A stretch of DNA of 64,000 nt from Lentisphaerae bacterium GWF2_50_93 (lineage in GTDB: Bacteria > Verrucomicrobiota > Lentisphaeria > Victivallales > GWF2-50-93). Both the position numbers and the translations under genes were made by a program. The notes under the pieces were generated by a model. That model did not search any database. It saw nothing but the letters and a program-made list of their open reading frames with translations, and was not told where the DNA came from. The stretch covers positions 32,027 to 96,026 of the forward strand of contig MHBI01000098.1 of assembly GCA_001804815.1 (NCBI GenBank), read 5' to 3'. Positions 8,535 to 17,173 of this stretch are shown piece by piece (the first letter of the stretch is position 1; the number at the start of each line of letters is the position of its first letter).

Positions 8535-10379
8535 ATGAAGGACTACGTCAAAAAACATACGGATCGGATACTGATCTTGCTGCTTTCAGCCTGTATCGTG
8601 GTAAACCTCCTCTTCTGCTACAGCAAAGGTTCCCTTGCCTCAACCGCGCACGAAGTCGTCATAAAGGGCAACAAGGCGCCGATAGGGCACGTGATGGCGG
8701 TTGACGGCCTGTATTCCAAGCTCGATAAAGGAAAAGTCTTCCTCAGGTTCGAAGGTTTCAATCCTGAAACCGAAATCGCGAAAAGACTTGTCCCGCTCAT
8801 CTACTTCAGATCGGTCTATTCCTATTATCCCGGGCAGATCCTGACCGGAGATCCAAAGCTTGTAATAAGGAAAGGCGACGAATTCCTCAAGAGTACTTTC
8901 GCTGTGGACGATGAATGGCTGAAACAGAACAAGATCAACTATCAGATCACTTTCATACAGGGCGGCAATGGCAGCATCACAACCGAATTCAAGGAAATCT
9001 CAAAGGCTCCCGTCCAGAAAAAGGATTCTGGAATAGGCTACATGGTCTTAATGCTCTTCAATATTTTCCTTTTTATGTTTTCAGGATACATGATCATCTC
9101 CCTGATTTTCAGGAAATCAGAGAGAAGCCTTTCAGAAATCCTGTTCCTATCCTTCTCAATCGGAGCCGGGCTGATGGCGCTCATAAGCTTTAATCTGCTG
9201 GTTGTCTTCCCGAGGCAATATCCGGCCTTCATCTTTATCGGTGGTTTTCTGGTGTTCTGCATTCTGGTCTTCTTACTGGCTAGGGGGCTGGGGGCCATCC
9301 CCTCCTTCAAATTATTCAAGACGGAACCATTGTCTTTGTTCTCAATAGTTACTATTATCGTGATGTTCATGATCGTATGCGCCCATTCGCTGCTGATGCC
9401 TCTTTACGAATGGGACGCGTTCGCGATATGGGGGCTCAAGGCAAAAGTCATTTTCCATGAGGGTCTCGGATCCGGTTATTTCTCGAATCCCAACCTGGCC
9501 TACAGCCATCTCGACTATCCGCTTCTTGTCCCATTCCTCATGGGCCTGGGCACCTATTCCTCGCTTTCCCATGGCGATGAGAACGCCTGCAAGCTCATCT
9601 TCCCATTCTTCTATCTTGCGTTTGTCTGCCTGATCTATACGGCGGCCCGGTGGAAGCTGGCACAGAAACACGCCCTGCTCCTGACTGCTATATTCGCAAG
9701 CACTCCTGCCCTTGTAAGATGGAGCGGGGCAGGAACAGCCGACATGGTTCTTTCATTCTTCTATGCCGGTTCCATATTCTACCTGATAAAATTTTTTGAT
9801 GACGGAAAATTTTATAACCTGTCTATTTCCATCCTCTTTTCCTCCTTCTGCCTGTTCACTAAAAACGAGGGGCTCCCCCTGGTGGCAATCAACATCTGCG
9901 CTCTTTTCATCTTCCTTCTCGCCTCCAGGAAACTTCTTTACCTCGTCCTATACGCAGCCGTACCCTTCATCCTGTGCGCCCCATGGTTCATCTTTTCATA
10001 CGGCATACCCAGGCTGCACGAGAACTACGTCGCAAGCCTGACTTTCGCGCATTTCACGGGGAACATCGACAGGCTGAGGCTGGTAATTCCAGAAATGCTC
10101 GGACAGTTCCTGTCACTTAAAACCTGGGGGTTGATCTGGCTGCTGATGCTGGCGGCCATGATAGACGGGTTAAAGCACTTCAAGGAGAAAGCCGTGCTTC
10201 TGCTATGGTTCCTCTTCCTCGGACACCTTCTGCTCTACGCCATGATCTACATGATATATCCGAACAATCTGACGGAACTGATCCCCCAGACAATCGACAG
10301 GCTTTACCTGCATGTACTTCCAGCGGGAGTTCTCATAATAATAATGCACCTGTCAGGAAGATATGCACAGCAGAAGTAG
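8535..10379 (+). CDS. Polytopic membrane protein, probable GT-C-fold glycosyltransferase
   Basis: A 614-residue protein with a membrane segment at about 11-29, an extracytoplasmic part of about 130 residues, and some 10-12 further hydrophobic segments. The layout and the WDAFAIWGLKAKVIF motif after a membrane helix, with an acidic residue in the first large loop, resemble ArnT/PMT-like GT-C transferases that use lipid-linked sugars. The specific substrate is unknown and assignment rests on general architecture. The ribosome site (AAGG) is weak. Its TAG stop lies in AAGTAGGTACG, the same start as a repeat family seen elsewhere in the window. No glycan gene cluster surrounds it. Confidence 0.6.
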   Translation: MKDYVKKHTDRILILLLSACIVVNLLFCYSKGSLASTAHEVVIKGNKAPIGHVMAVDGLYSKLDKGKVFLRFEGFNPETEIAKRLVPLIYFRSVYSYYPGQILTGDPKLVIRKGDEFLKSTFAVDDEWLKQNKINYQITFIQGGNGSITTEFKEISKAPVQKKDSGIGYMVLMLFNIFLFMFSGYMIISLIFRKSERSLSEILFLSFSIGAGLMALISFNLLVVFPRQYPAFIFIGGFLVFCILVFLLARGLGAIPSFKLFKTEPLSLFSIVTIIVMFMIVCAHSLLMPLYEWDAFAIWGLKAKVIFHEGLGSGYFSNPNLAYSHLDYPLLVPFLMGLGTYSSLSHGDENACKLIFPFFYLAFVCLIYTAARWKLAQKHALLLTAIFASTPALVRWSGAGTADMVLSFFYAGSIFYLIKFFDDGKFYNLSISILFSSFCLFTKNEGLPLVAINICALFIFLLASRKLLYLVLYAAVPFILCAPWFIFSYGIPRLHENYVASLTFAHFTGNIDRLRLVIPEMLGQFLSLKTWGLIWLLMLAAMIDGLKHFKEKAVLLLWFLFLGHLLLYAMIYMIYPNNLTELIPQTIDRLYLHVLPAGVLIIIMHLSGRYAQQK

Positions 10380-10406
10380 GTACGGCCTTGTCATCATCAA
10401 GAAGAC

Positions 10407-10593
10407 GGATGAATGGATTGTTGGATAACTGGATGACTGGGTTTGAACTCAAGGAAAAACTAAAAATTTCCTTTTGGATGCAAATATTGCAGCCGCATCA
10501 CTCTGCCGACGCGTTCCTTTTCCGATGAACGCAACTCGGTATTATGTGTTCGACACGCACCCATCCAATAATCCATTCATCCAACAATCCATG
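10407..10593. repeat. Inverted repeat element with GGAT-rich arms, copy A
   Basis: The left arm (10407-10440) is a run of GGAT-based 7-8 nt units such as GGATGAATGGATTGTTGGAT. The right arm (10558-10593) is its reverse complement with the units in ATCC form. About 115 nt of unrelated sequence lies between. The right arm is followed by ACGGCAGTG, as in copy B at 33031-33212; copy C is at 51815-51921. No gene is visible in 10380-10619. Confidence 0.8.
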
Positions 10594-10619
10594 GAACGGC
10601 AGTGAATCTTGCAATTCCC

Positions 10620-12572
10620 TCAATCATCGTCCGGATTGACAGCCCCTTTTCGCTCAGGCTTGTCACCGATTTCCCTGTCCTCTTCGAAATGCGCGGCTTC
10701 AGCGGAGTAAATGCTGTGGGGATATTCCTTGTCAAGAGCTTCCTTCGCCGGCTTATCGGCATCCCTGCATGATATGGTGACCAGCAGGGGTCTGTGGCTC
10801 AGGAATTTTTTCCAGTTTTCCGTCGGGGCAAGAGTGGTTTTTCCGCGGATGATCTCTGAGACCATTGAGAAGCTTGCCAGGGCATAATCAATCCTTTCGT
10901 AGTCGTCGGTCTCCCTGTTCCAGCTTGTCCAGGTGGTTTTCATGGAATCAATCGGCCTTATGTCAAAAAGCCTCTTTTCGATCCCGCTCCTCCTGTTATA
11001 AAGCTCCTTCAGGGGCGACATCCCGCAGGTGTCGTTGAAATTCCCGACAACGAGGATGTTCGAGCCGGGTTCGGCCTTGCTTATGTCATTGACAAGGTAT
11101 CTGAGCTGTCTGGCCTCGTAGCGCCGCATGTCCGTCTGATTGTATTCGGGATGCTGGCGCCTGTCCTTCAAATCTGCTCCTAGCAGGTGGAACTTGTATC
11201 CATCGATATTGAAGACTGCATGTGCGAACCCCTTTGAAACCGGCATTTCCACATCTTCGATCTTATATTTTATATCTGTAAGGGCTTCGAATTTTTCAGG
11301 CCTGATCCTGGATATCACTGCAATAATTGATTCCTTGTCGGCGCCTCCAACCTTTCCAACCATCTTGTAGTCCGGAAGCATTTTCCTGATTTCTTCCGCT
11401 GATTCCGCGTCCTTGATCCCGGAAAGGACAATGATTTCAGCCCCGGACAATTTAAGATCCCCTGCCATGGCACCCTTCCTGTCTTCTGGATCGGCAGACG
11501 AAAATCCGCCTGCATCCATGAAGCAGACGGCAACAGCTCTCCCGCCATCCCCTGCATTGCTGATTTTCTTCTGCTGTATTTTCCCTCCGGCGCCAGCATC
11601 CTCATATATTTTTCTGATTCCATCGGAAAAATATTTCTCCATAACATCATTAGTTAAAGAGGACGCATTCTCAGTGCGTATGGTAGCAAGAACGGGCCTG
11701 TGATCCGAAGCAAGCATCCAGTAACTGGGAATATGAACGATTCCTGTCCTGTCAAAGTTGATTTCCGGAAGCAGCGCAGCAGAGGCAAACGCATAATCAA
11801 TGCGTCCGTAGGCATCATGGCTGTGCCACCAGTGCGTCCACGGCAGGCCTGAGCTGTCCACCGGCCTGAGATCGAAAAGCCTGTTCTCAAGCGGTTTTTC
11901 CTGCGCCCTGAGGGTCAGCATGGGATCTGAAGAATAGATATCGTTTAAATCCCCGACAACGAGGATGTTGGCCTCGGGCTCCTTTTCCTGTATTTGATTT
12001 ACAAGATATCTCAGCAGGCGCGCCTCGTAGCGGCGCATGTCCGTCTGGATGTAGCGGGGATGCGGCAGGCGGGACTTGAGATGGGCTCCGACCAGATGCA
12101 GGCGGTAATTGTTCTCGAACTCGAATACGGCATGCAGGAATCCTCTCTGGACATATACCTTCTCCGGATATCCGTTCTCCCTGTCCTTAGGCTTGATCTT
12201 GTAATATAAATTGTCCTTCATCTCCATTTTCACGGGCTTGAACTTTGATATCAGGCCGATATGCCTGGATTCGTCCTCTCCTGTCATTTCTTCGGCAAAT
12301 ACATAATCCCTGCATCCTGCGGCCTTCAGATTCTCCATCAGGTCTGCCAGCGATTTCTCCCCACCGAGCTCGACAACGAAGAGTATGTCTGGATTGGCGG
12401 TCTTTATCATGCCCATCAGGGCCTTCTTGGAATCATCGCCTTTGGTCTTTTCGGCTTCCGGAGCCACAAAATAGTTGCAGAGGTTGTAGGTCATGACCGA
12501 TATTTCCTTCGCCGGTGAAGGAAATATGAAGCAGAAATAGCACGCCAGAATTGCAAGGATACGTATGTTCAT
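10620..12572 (-). CDS. Secreted protein with two tandem endonuclease/exonuclease/phosphatase (EEP) domains
   Basis: A 650-residue protein with an N-terminal signal peptide (residues 1-21). Domain 1 (about 24-300) keeps the EEP catalytic set: Asn30 in MTYNLCN, Glu68 in VVELGG, GDLND, GRIDYAF and ASDHRP. Domain 2 (about 340-615) is clearly a duplicate, sharing QTDMRRYEAR and LRYLVN, but has lost the matching residues: FMDAG for the Asn motif, SGIKD for Glu, GNFND for GDLND and LSHRP for SDHRP. It is therefore likely a non-catalytic copy. The family includes DNase I-like nucleases and phosphodiesterases; the substrate is not visible. The gene stands alone with a weak ribosome site. Confidence 0.85.
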   Translation of the reverse strand: MNIRILAILACYFCFIFPSPAKEISVMTYNLCNYFVAPEAEKTKGDDSKKALMGMIKTANPDILFVVELGGEKSLADLMENLKAAGCRDYVFAEEMTGEDESRHIGLISKFKPVKMEMKDNLYYKIKPKDRENGYPEKVYVQRGFLHAVFEFENNYRLHLVGAHLKSRLPHPRYIQTDMRRYEARLLRYLVNQIQEKEPEANILVVGDLNDIYSSDPMLTLRAQEKPLENRLFDLRPVDSSGLPWTHWWHSHDAYGRIDYAFASAALLPEINFDRTGIVHIPSYWMLASDHRPVLATIRTENASSLTNDVMEKYFSDGIRKIYEDAGAGGKIQQKKISNAGDGGRAVAVCFMDAGGFSSADPEDRKGAMAGDLKLSGAEIIVLSGIKDAESAEEIRKMLPDYKMVGKVGGADKESIIAVISRIRPEKFEALTDIKYKIEDVEMPVSKGFAHAVFNIDGYKFHLLGADLKDRRQHPEYNQTDMRRYEARQLRYLVNDISKAEPGSNILVVGNFNDTCGMSPLKELYNRRSGIEKRLFDIRPIDSMKTTWTSWNRETDDYERIDYALASFSMVSEIIRGKTTLAPTENWKKFLSHRPLLVTISCRDADKPAKEALDKEYPHSIYSAEAAHFEEDREIGDKPERKGAVNPDDD

Positions 12573-12641
12573 GCCTAATTATATCTGTTTTCCTGACGAA
12601 AAACAGACATATGCCATATTTTTTCGAAATCAAAAAGGACG

Positions 12642-12890
12642 CTATAGAATAAGGTTCATATAAATCATATGCCCTTTTTCAGACAGCTTGCGGATATCCG
12701 TTTTGTCACGACTTTGGGCAAGCCGTTCGTATAGTCCGGAGCTGAACTGTCGTTTGAGTTCACGAACAGTCCAATTCTGGTTGGCTGCCTCGATTTCATA
12801 GAAACTGCGCTCATCGGATTTTTGATTCCCAATAGAAAGACGTAACAGGTCCAACTCAGTGTGAATGAATGGGATTTGGCAGACAGACTT
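12642..12890 (-). pseudogene. Fragment of a DUF1016 (YhcG-like PDDEXK nuclease) gene
   Basis: The frame encodes part of the DUF1016 N-terminal domain: FYEIEAANQNWTVRELKRQ followed by LYERLAQSRDK and LSEKGH. Full members are about 330-380 residues and carry a nuclease domain, which is absent here. Both ends are missing and the frame runs into the hepT end. It is the decayed remnant of an accessory gene next to the MntA/HepT module. Confidence 0.75.
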
Positions 12891-13231
12891 CAAGAGTCTT
12901 TGGAGATCTTTTCCATCATGGATACAAGGAAAGGAATATCTTGGCAGACTATGGTCCACATTATGTCGAAATCGATACTGTCATAACCGTGGATCAGTCT
13001 GTTTCTGAGTCCAATTATCTGCTGCCATTCAATTTCAGGATGATTGACCTTTGTTTCACTGGAAACTTTAACGGCGGCTTCGCCAATAATCTCGAGAAGC
13101 CTGACAAGGGCGAGGTTTAGCAACCGTTCCTTTTCCAAATCCTCGCGGGTCTTCTCCTTTGAGATCTCGACGATTTCGCGGGCGGAATCAAGCATGTGCC
13201 GGAATCTCACCAGATCCTTCTCAGGCAGCAT
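12890..13231 (-). CDS. hepT: HepT-like HEPN ribonuclease toxin
   Basis: A 113-residue all-helical HEPN protein. It carries the RNase motif R-x4-H-x-Y as RNRLIHGY (about residues 77-84), preceded by the family helix LEIIGEAAVKVS. In characterised systems HepT cleaves RNA and is silenced when its partner MntA adds AMP to the tyrosine of this motif. The gene overlaps mntA by 11 nt (13221-13231), the standard order with the antitoxin first. Confidence 0.92.
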   Translation of the reverse strand: MLPEKDLVRFRHMLDSAREIVEISKEKTREDLEKERLLNLALVRLLEIIGEAAVKVSSETKVNHPEIEWQQIIGLRNRLIHGYDSIDFDIMWTIVCQDIPFLVSMMEKISKDS

Positions 13232-13517
13232 AGACCACCTCTGACTCCATGATAACCTTGTCCCTGAAATATTTACTGAGGAAACCGGGCGTATTCAAAT
13301 CGACTTTTCTTCCAATCAGTTCTGTCAATTCATTTTCCATGGAAAAAAACTTGAGACCTACTGATACGCCTTCCTCAAATTCAACTATAACATCTATGTC
13401 GCTCTTGGGGCTGAAATCCTTTCCCAACGCTGAACCAAATACGGACATCCTCTTAATCCTGTGCTTGTGACAGAACTCTGAGATCTTTTCTATTGGCAAT
13501 TTCACATCCGCATTCAT
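13221..13517 (-). CDS. mntA: MntA-like minimal nucleotidyltransferase antitoxin
   Basis: A 98-residue minimal nucleotidyltransferase. It has the exact G-S-x10-D-x-D signature (GSALGKDFSPKSDID) and a later acidic position in VDLNTP. Characterised MntA proteins AMPylate the HepT tyrosine. An upstream GGATCC-rich region gives no clear ribosome site. The pair is encoded opposite to the surrounding plus-strand genes and lies beside a DUF1016 fragment, in line with a mobile defence or addiction locus. Confidence 0.92.
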   Translation of the reverse strand: MNADVKLPIEKISEFCHKHRIKRMSVFGSALGKDFSPKSDIDVIVEFEEGVSVGLKFFSMENELTELIGRKVDLNTPGFLSKYFRDKVIMESEVVYAA

Positions 13518-13668
13518 TGTGGATCCTTTTAATCCTTCACTGGAATCTCCAAGTGTTTAATCTAGCTCTTTCTAGCACAAATTCAACAACTTGCCCTACG
13601 GCCTGCAACAGAACCCACTCGCTCTTTCGACATTAGCCTGACTTCAGCCGCGTTTAACACGGATAATA

Positions 13669-14088
13669 TCATTCATCCCGGTCAAAATGCCTGTTCCTTT
13701 TTATCTCCGACTTCCTGCTTTTCGATTCCATACGCCGTTTTTTTGCACCCAGGGTGACCCTGGTCTTCCTGCGGAACTTAGGCACCACCGTGGCGGCCCT
13801 GATCATTTCTACAAATTTGCGGACAACCTCATCCCTGTTCTGGAGCTGGGTCCTGTGGACATCCGAAGTCACGGAGAGGAATCCCTCATTGCTCATCCTG
13901 TTTCCGAAGAGTTTGAATATCCTGTGCTTCACATCGCCGGGGATGGAGGGGGAAGTCCTGACGTTGAACCGGATTTGGACGGCTGTCGAGACCTTGTTGA
14001 CATTCTGTCCGCCCGGTCCGGAAGACCTGACGAATTTCTCTTCAACCTCGCCGTCGGGAATGCGAATCATGTCATTTACGTAAATCAT
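13669..14088 (-). CDS. arfB: Alternative ribosome-rescue factor ArfB (peptidyl-tRNA hydrolase)
   Basis: A 139-residue class-I release-factor-like protein. The catalytic GGQ is in SSGPGGQNVNKVSTAV, followed by the basic tail KKRRMESKSRKSEIKR that enters the empty mRNA channel of stalled ribosomes. It hydrolyses the stuck peptidyl-tRNA. The start at 14088 (MIYVNDMIRIPDGE) aligns with known ArfB N-termini; an upstream extension to 14247 would run into the neighbouring gene and has no counterpart. It is divergent from the SpoIIE-type phosphatase. Confidence 0.93.
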   Translation of the reverse strand: MIYVNDMIRIPDGEVEEKFVRSSGPGGQNVNKVSTAVQIRFNVRTSPSIPGDVKHRIFKLFGNRMSNEGFLSVTSDVHRTQLQNRDEVVRKFVEMIRAATVVPKFRRKTRVTLGAKKRRMESKSRKSEIKRNRHFDRDE

Positions 14089-14188
14089 GTCAATTGAGCT
14101 TGTTACACTTGTTTTTTCAATACCATAAAATATAGTTTTGTTTTCATATAACAATGGGTGGAAGCCAAATAATAATGGAAGCTCGTTC

Positions 14189-16099
14189 ATGAAACTATCC
14201 ATCCGCAGCAAGCTTTTCATTGGAATCTGCCTGCCAATTGCAGCCATATACCTTCTGATTATTTATGCCGAATACAGGATCAGGGCCGGAGAGGCCATAA
14301 GGTCCATGCAGTCATACATGAAGGAACTCACGGAGAGCGAAGCCTCGGAGGTTGACGTGAAGCTTTCATCGATATCCCAGCTCTGCCGGACATCCGCTGA
14401 AATAATAAGCAACTACCATCCTGACAATGTCGAAGACAACATCAGCCTTCTCCGCAAGAGCATTGCGAGCAATGACGACATCTTCGGCATGGCTTTCGCA
14501 TACGAGCCCAACACCATAATAAAGGACAGGAAATTCTTCTGTCCGTATTTCTGCCGTGACGGAAGCGACGGAGCCATGAGATTCATTGATTCCAGCCTTG
14601 ACGACTACAACTACACATCCGAAAGCTGGTACACCATAGCCCGGGAAAAAAGGAAAGCCGTGTGGACTGAGCCATATTATGACGATGCTCTGGGCAAGAT
14701 CCTCATGTGCACATACAGCGTGCCTATTTTCATCGACGGGAAATTCACCGGAGTATCCGCCGCCGATCTTTCCATCGAGAAACTCAGCGGGGAAGTCGAT
14801 GAGATAAGCGCCACAGGGGGATACTGTTCCATAATAAGCAGGACAGGACGGGTCATATCGCATCCAGACAGGTCGTATATCATGAAAGAGACGATTTTCT
14901 CCCTTGCTGAAAAATACAGGAACAAGGAACTTGAGGAGGCTGGGAGGAAGATGGTGGCCGGCAAAAGCGGATTTTCCAGATACCACGATCTCGAAACAGG
15001 CAGGATGAAATGGCTGATATTCTCCCCGATAAAATCATCCGGATGGTCGTTTGCGGCAATAATATCGGAAGACACCGTGATGGAACCCATCTACTCCCAT
15101 ATCAAGAGGAGCCTTGTCTACCTACTTGCCGGACTTGGAATAATCGCCATCATCATCTTCATGATGTCTTCGAGGATCACCAGGCCGCTCGGACTGCTTG
15201 CTGATGCCGTTGACAGGCTCGGCAGGGGTGATCTTGAAGCAAAAGTGACCGGGCTAAAGAACACCGACGAGATCGGCGTCCTGGCCAGGGCCTACAACAA
15301 GATGCTTGAAAACCTCAGGGAGAGCATTGATTCCAGGATCAGGGAGGAGACGGCAAGGAAATCAGTCGAGGCCGAACTCAATGTCGCAAGGGAGATACAG
15401 CTCTCGCTGCTGCCCCGCAAGTTCCCGCCGTTCCCCGACAGGAAGGAGTTCGAACTCCATGCGCTCAACCTCCCTGCTAAATTCATGGCCGGCGACTTCT
15501 TCGATTTTTTCATGCTTGATGAGAATACCCTCGCGTTCGTGATCGCCGATGTCTCCGGCAAGGGAGTCCCGGCGGCGATGTTCATGGCCGTAACAAGGAC
15601 CATGCTGAGGGATGTCTCTCTTTCACTGAAAAGCCCCGCATCCGTCATAAAACAAGTCAGCGACCTGATCTCCAAGGACAACGACAAGCTGATGTTCGTG
15701 ACCATATTCTACGGCCACTACAGAATCCGCACAGGGGAGCTATGCTATGTCAATGCCGGGCACAATCCTCCATACCTGATCCGCAAGGACGGAAAAATGG
15801 AGGAGCTTGAACCCACCGGGCCGCTGGCGGCCGTGTTTCCAGAAGCCATCTATACTGAAAAAAATGTATGTCTCCAGCCCGATGACACCCTGGTTTGTTT
15901 CACTGACGGGGTGACCGAGGCATATACGGGCGGCGGCGAACTCTTCGGCGAGGATGGATTTACGAAACTGCTTTCAGTGATTTACACTGAAGACGTCGAT
16001 AAGATCAATTCAAGGATATCGGAAGAAATCCTGAAATACAGCTCTGGCGATCTGAAGGATGACGTGACCCTGCTGGTGCTGAGGAGAAAGTCTGTGTAA
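14189..16099 (+). CDS. Membrane-bound SpoIIE-type PP2C phosphatase with Cache-like sensor and HAMP
   Basis: A 636-residue protein. It has a membrane segment at about 8-27, an extracytoplasmic Cache-like domain (about 30-305, with the typical WTEPYYDDALGKILMCTYSVPI and VSAADLSIEKLS), a second membrane segment at 309-327, HAMP at 328-380, a coiled linker, and a PP2C_SIG domain at about 415-636. The metal-binding acids are in MAGDFFDF (Asp436, Asp439) and ADVSGKG (Asp454). It dephosphorylates a STAS anti-anti-sigma protein on a signal. The start at 14189 has GGAAG at proper spacing. STAS and RsbW-like genes at 16424-17127 are its probable partners. Confidence 0.93.
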   Translation: MKLSIRSKLFIGICLPIAAIYLLIIYAEYRIRAGEAIRSMQSYMKELTESEASEVDVKLSSISQLCRTSAEIISNYHPDNVEDNISLLRKSIASNDDIFGMAFAYEPNTIIKDRKFFCPYFCRDGSDGAMRFIDSSLDDYNYTSESWYTIAREKRKAVWTEPYYDDALGKILMCTYSVPIFIDGKFTGVSAADLSIEKLSGEVDEISATGGYCSIISRTGRVISHPDRSYIMKETIFSLAEKYRNKELEEAGRKMVAGKSGFSRYHDLETGRMKWLIFSPIKSSGWSFAAIISEDTVMEPIYSHIKRSLVYLLAGLGIIAIIIFMMSSRITRPLGLLADAVDRLGRGDLEAKVTGLKNTDEIGVLARAYNKMLENLRESIDSRIREETARKSVEAELNVAREIQLSLLPRKFPPFPDRKEFELHALNLPAKFMAGDFFDFFMLDENTLAFVIADVSGKGVPAAMFMAVTRTMLRDVSLSLKSPASVIKQVSDLISKDNDKLMFVTIFYGHYRIRTGELCYVNAGHNPPYLIRKDGKMEELEPTGPLAAVFPEAIYTEKNVCLQPDDTLVCFTDGVTEAYTGGGELFGEDGFTKLLSVIYTEDVDKINSRISEEILKYSSGDLKDDVTLLVLRRKSV

Positions 16100-16102
16100 G
16101 CA

Positions 16103-16310
16103 TTTTCAGTTGTCCGATTTTTCCGGACAACTCACTTCCTTCCTCGCTAAGCTTCTTCTTCAGGTCATTCCAATATTTTCTTGGACGTGCGGTATCTGCC
16201 AGGACTTCAATGACATCCACGACGGAAAAATACCACAGCTCTTTTTCCTCATCCCAGCAACGCCGTACCTGTTTCTGGTTGAATAGAACGACTGAGTCTT
16301 CCTTTTTCAT
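16103..16310 (-). pseudogene. Truncated BRO-N / prophage antirepressor-like fragment
   Basis: About 69 codons match the start of BRO-family proteins found beside phage genes: FNQKQVRRCWDEEKELWYF, then VVDVIEVLADTARPRKYW and LKKKLSEEGSEL. Similarity stops at residue 69, just where the phosphatase gene ends on the other strand, and the rest of the frame is antisense to that gene. The downstream part of the original gene is absent, so this is a remnant. The ATG at 16310 has no good ribosome site. Confidence 0.65.
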
Positions 16311-16423
16311 TCTTCAGTTCCCCTTCCAGAGTGACAGCTTTTCCTTTTGCTCTTCACATTGAACTTCCCTTCAACAAAACAGCTCCACCCATCTTCTACG
16401 ATTCCTTGCCAGGATAAAACTAC

Positions 16424-16834
16424 TTACCCTATACCTATCACCATTTCCAGATGGTTCTTTCCGTCCCTGCGGCAGTATGACATGTCCTGGACCATGTTCT
16501 TCACCAGGTGGATCCCGAGTCCGCCGATCTCCCTTTCATGGATAGGCGCATCGGTTTTCTTTTCCGGGGCGGAAAGAGGATTGAATTCGATCCCGTCGTC
16601 CTCCACGATGATCCCGAGTTTTTTATTTTCAACGGAGATTTCCAGGAATATGTCGTGACTGCAGGAGTCGTTGAACGCATATTTCATGACGTTTGAAATC
16701 ATCTCTTCCAGCACGAGCTGGACGGAGTATATGGAATCCTGTGGAATTCCATTCCGCCCCAGGAAACCTTCCACCTGCCCGGAGACCTTCTGAAGTTCGG
16801 CAAGCTCATTCCTGAAATTTATCTTCAAGTTCAT
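16424..16834 (-). CDS. RsbW/SpoIIAB-like anti-sigma serine kinase (HATPase_c_2)
   Basis: A 136-residue GHKL ATPase. The N box is VLEEMISNVMKYA, G1 is EDDGIEFNPLS, and G2 is GGLGIHLVKNMV, followed by NHLEMVI. Such proteins bind a sigma factor or another target and phosphorylate a STAS partner on serine. The start overlaps the upstream STAS gene by 4 nt (ATGA). The C-terminal half is strikingly like the C-terminal domain of the transporter fusion at 37974-39677 (both have PIxERE, LG, MVxD and NHL). With the phosphatase at 14189 it completes a partner-switching set. Confidence 0.93.
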   Translation of the reverse strand: MNLKINFRNELAELQKVSGQVEGFLGRNGIPQDSIYSVQLVLEEMISNVMKYAFNDSCSHDIFLEISVENKKLGIIVEDDGIEFNPLSAPEKKTDAPIHEREIGGLGIHLVKNMVQDMSYCRRDGKNHLEMVIGIG

Positions 16835-17127
16835 TCCTGGACGGACAGGAGCTGGTCCATTCCAGCTATCTTGAACACCTTCTTGATCTGCGGGGCTGCG
16901 TTGGCCACCTGGAATTTTCCTGCTCCTGTCTTCTTGGCGGCGGAAATACAGAACCTGAGGAAGGCGGACGACACGAAATCAACATTCCTGAGGTCGAATA
17001 CGACCGGCTGTCCTGCTTTCCCGACCTGTCCGTCCACTTCCTTTTCGATTCCGGCACAAGCGGCAGTGTCCATCCTGCCTTCAAAACATAAAATTAATTT
17101 TCCGTCCTTCTGCTCTGTCTTGAACAT
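16831..17127 (-). CDS. STAS-domain anti-anti-sigma factor (SpoIIAA/RsbV-like)
   Basis: A 98-residue STAS protein with VVFDLRNVDFVSSAFLRFC around the phosphorylatable serine pair (about residues 53-54). When unphosphorylated it should bind the RsbW-like kinase and free the kinase's target. AGGAGG lies upstream of the ATG. It is 46 nt downstream of the aldehyde dehydrogenase on the same strand, separated by an AT-rich inverted repeat, so it may share that transcript. Confidence 0.92.
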   Translation of the reverse strand: MFKTEQKDGKLILCFEGRMDTAACAGIEKEVDGQVGKAGQPVVFDLRNVDFVSSAFLRFCISAAKKTGAGKFQVANAAPQIKKVFKIAGMDQLLSVQE

Positions 17128-17144
17128 TTCATATCCTCCTGTTT

Positions 17145-17168
17145 AATTTTTTGCGTTCGCAAAAAATT
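17145..17168. repeat. AT-rich inverted repeat between aldehyde dehydrogenase and STAS genes
   Basis: AATTTTTTGCG and its exact reverse complement CGCAAAAAATT are separated by 2 nt. It could be an attenuator or a weak terminator; no U-tract follows on the minus strand. Confidence 0.5.
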
Positions 17169-17173
17169 GGAAA

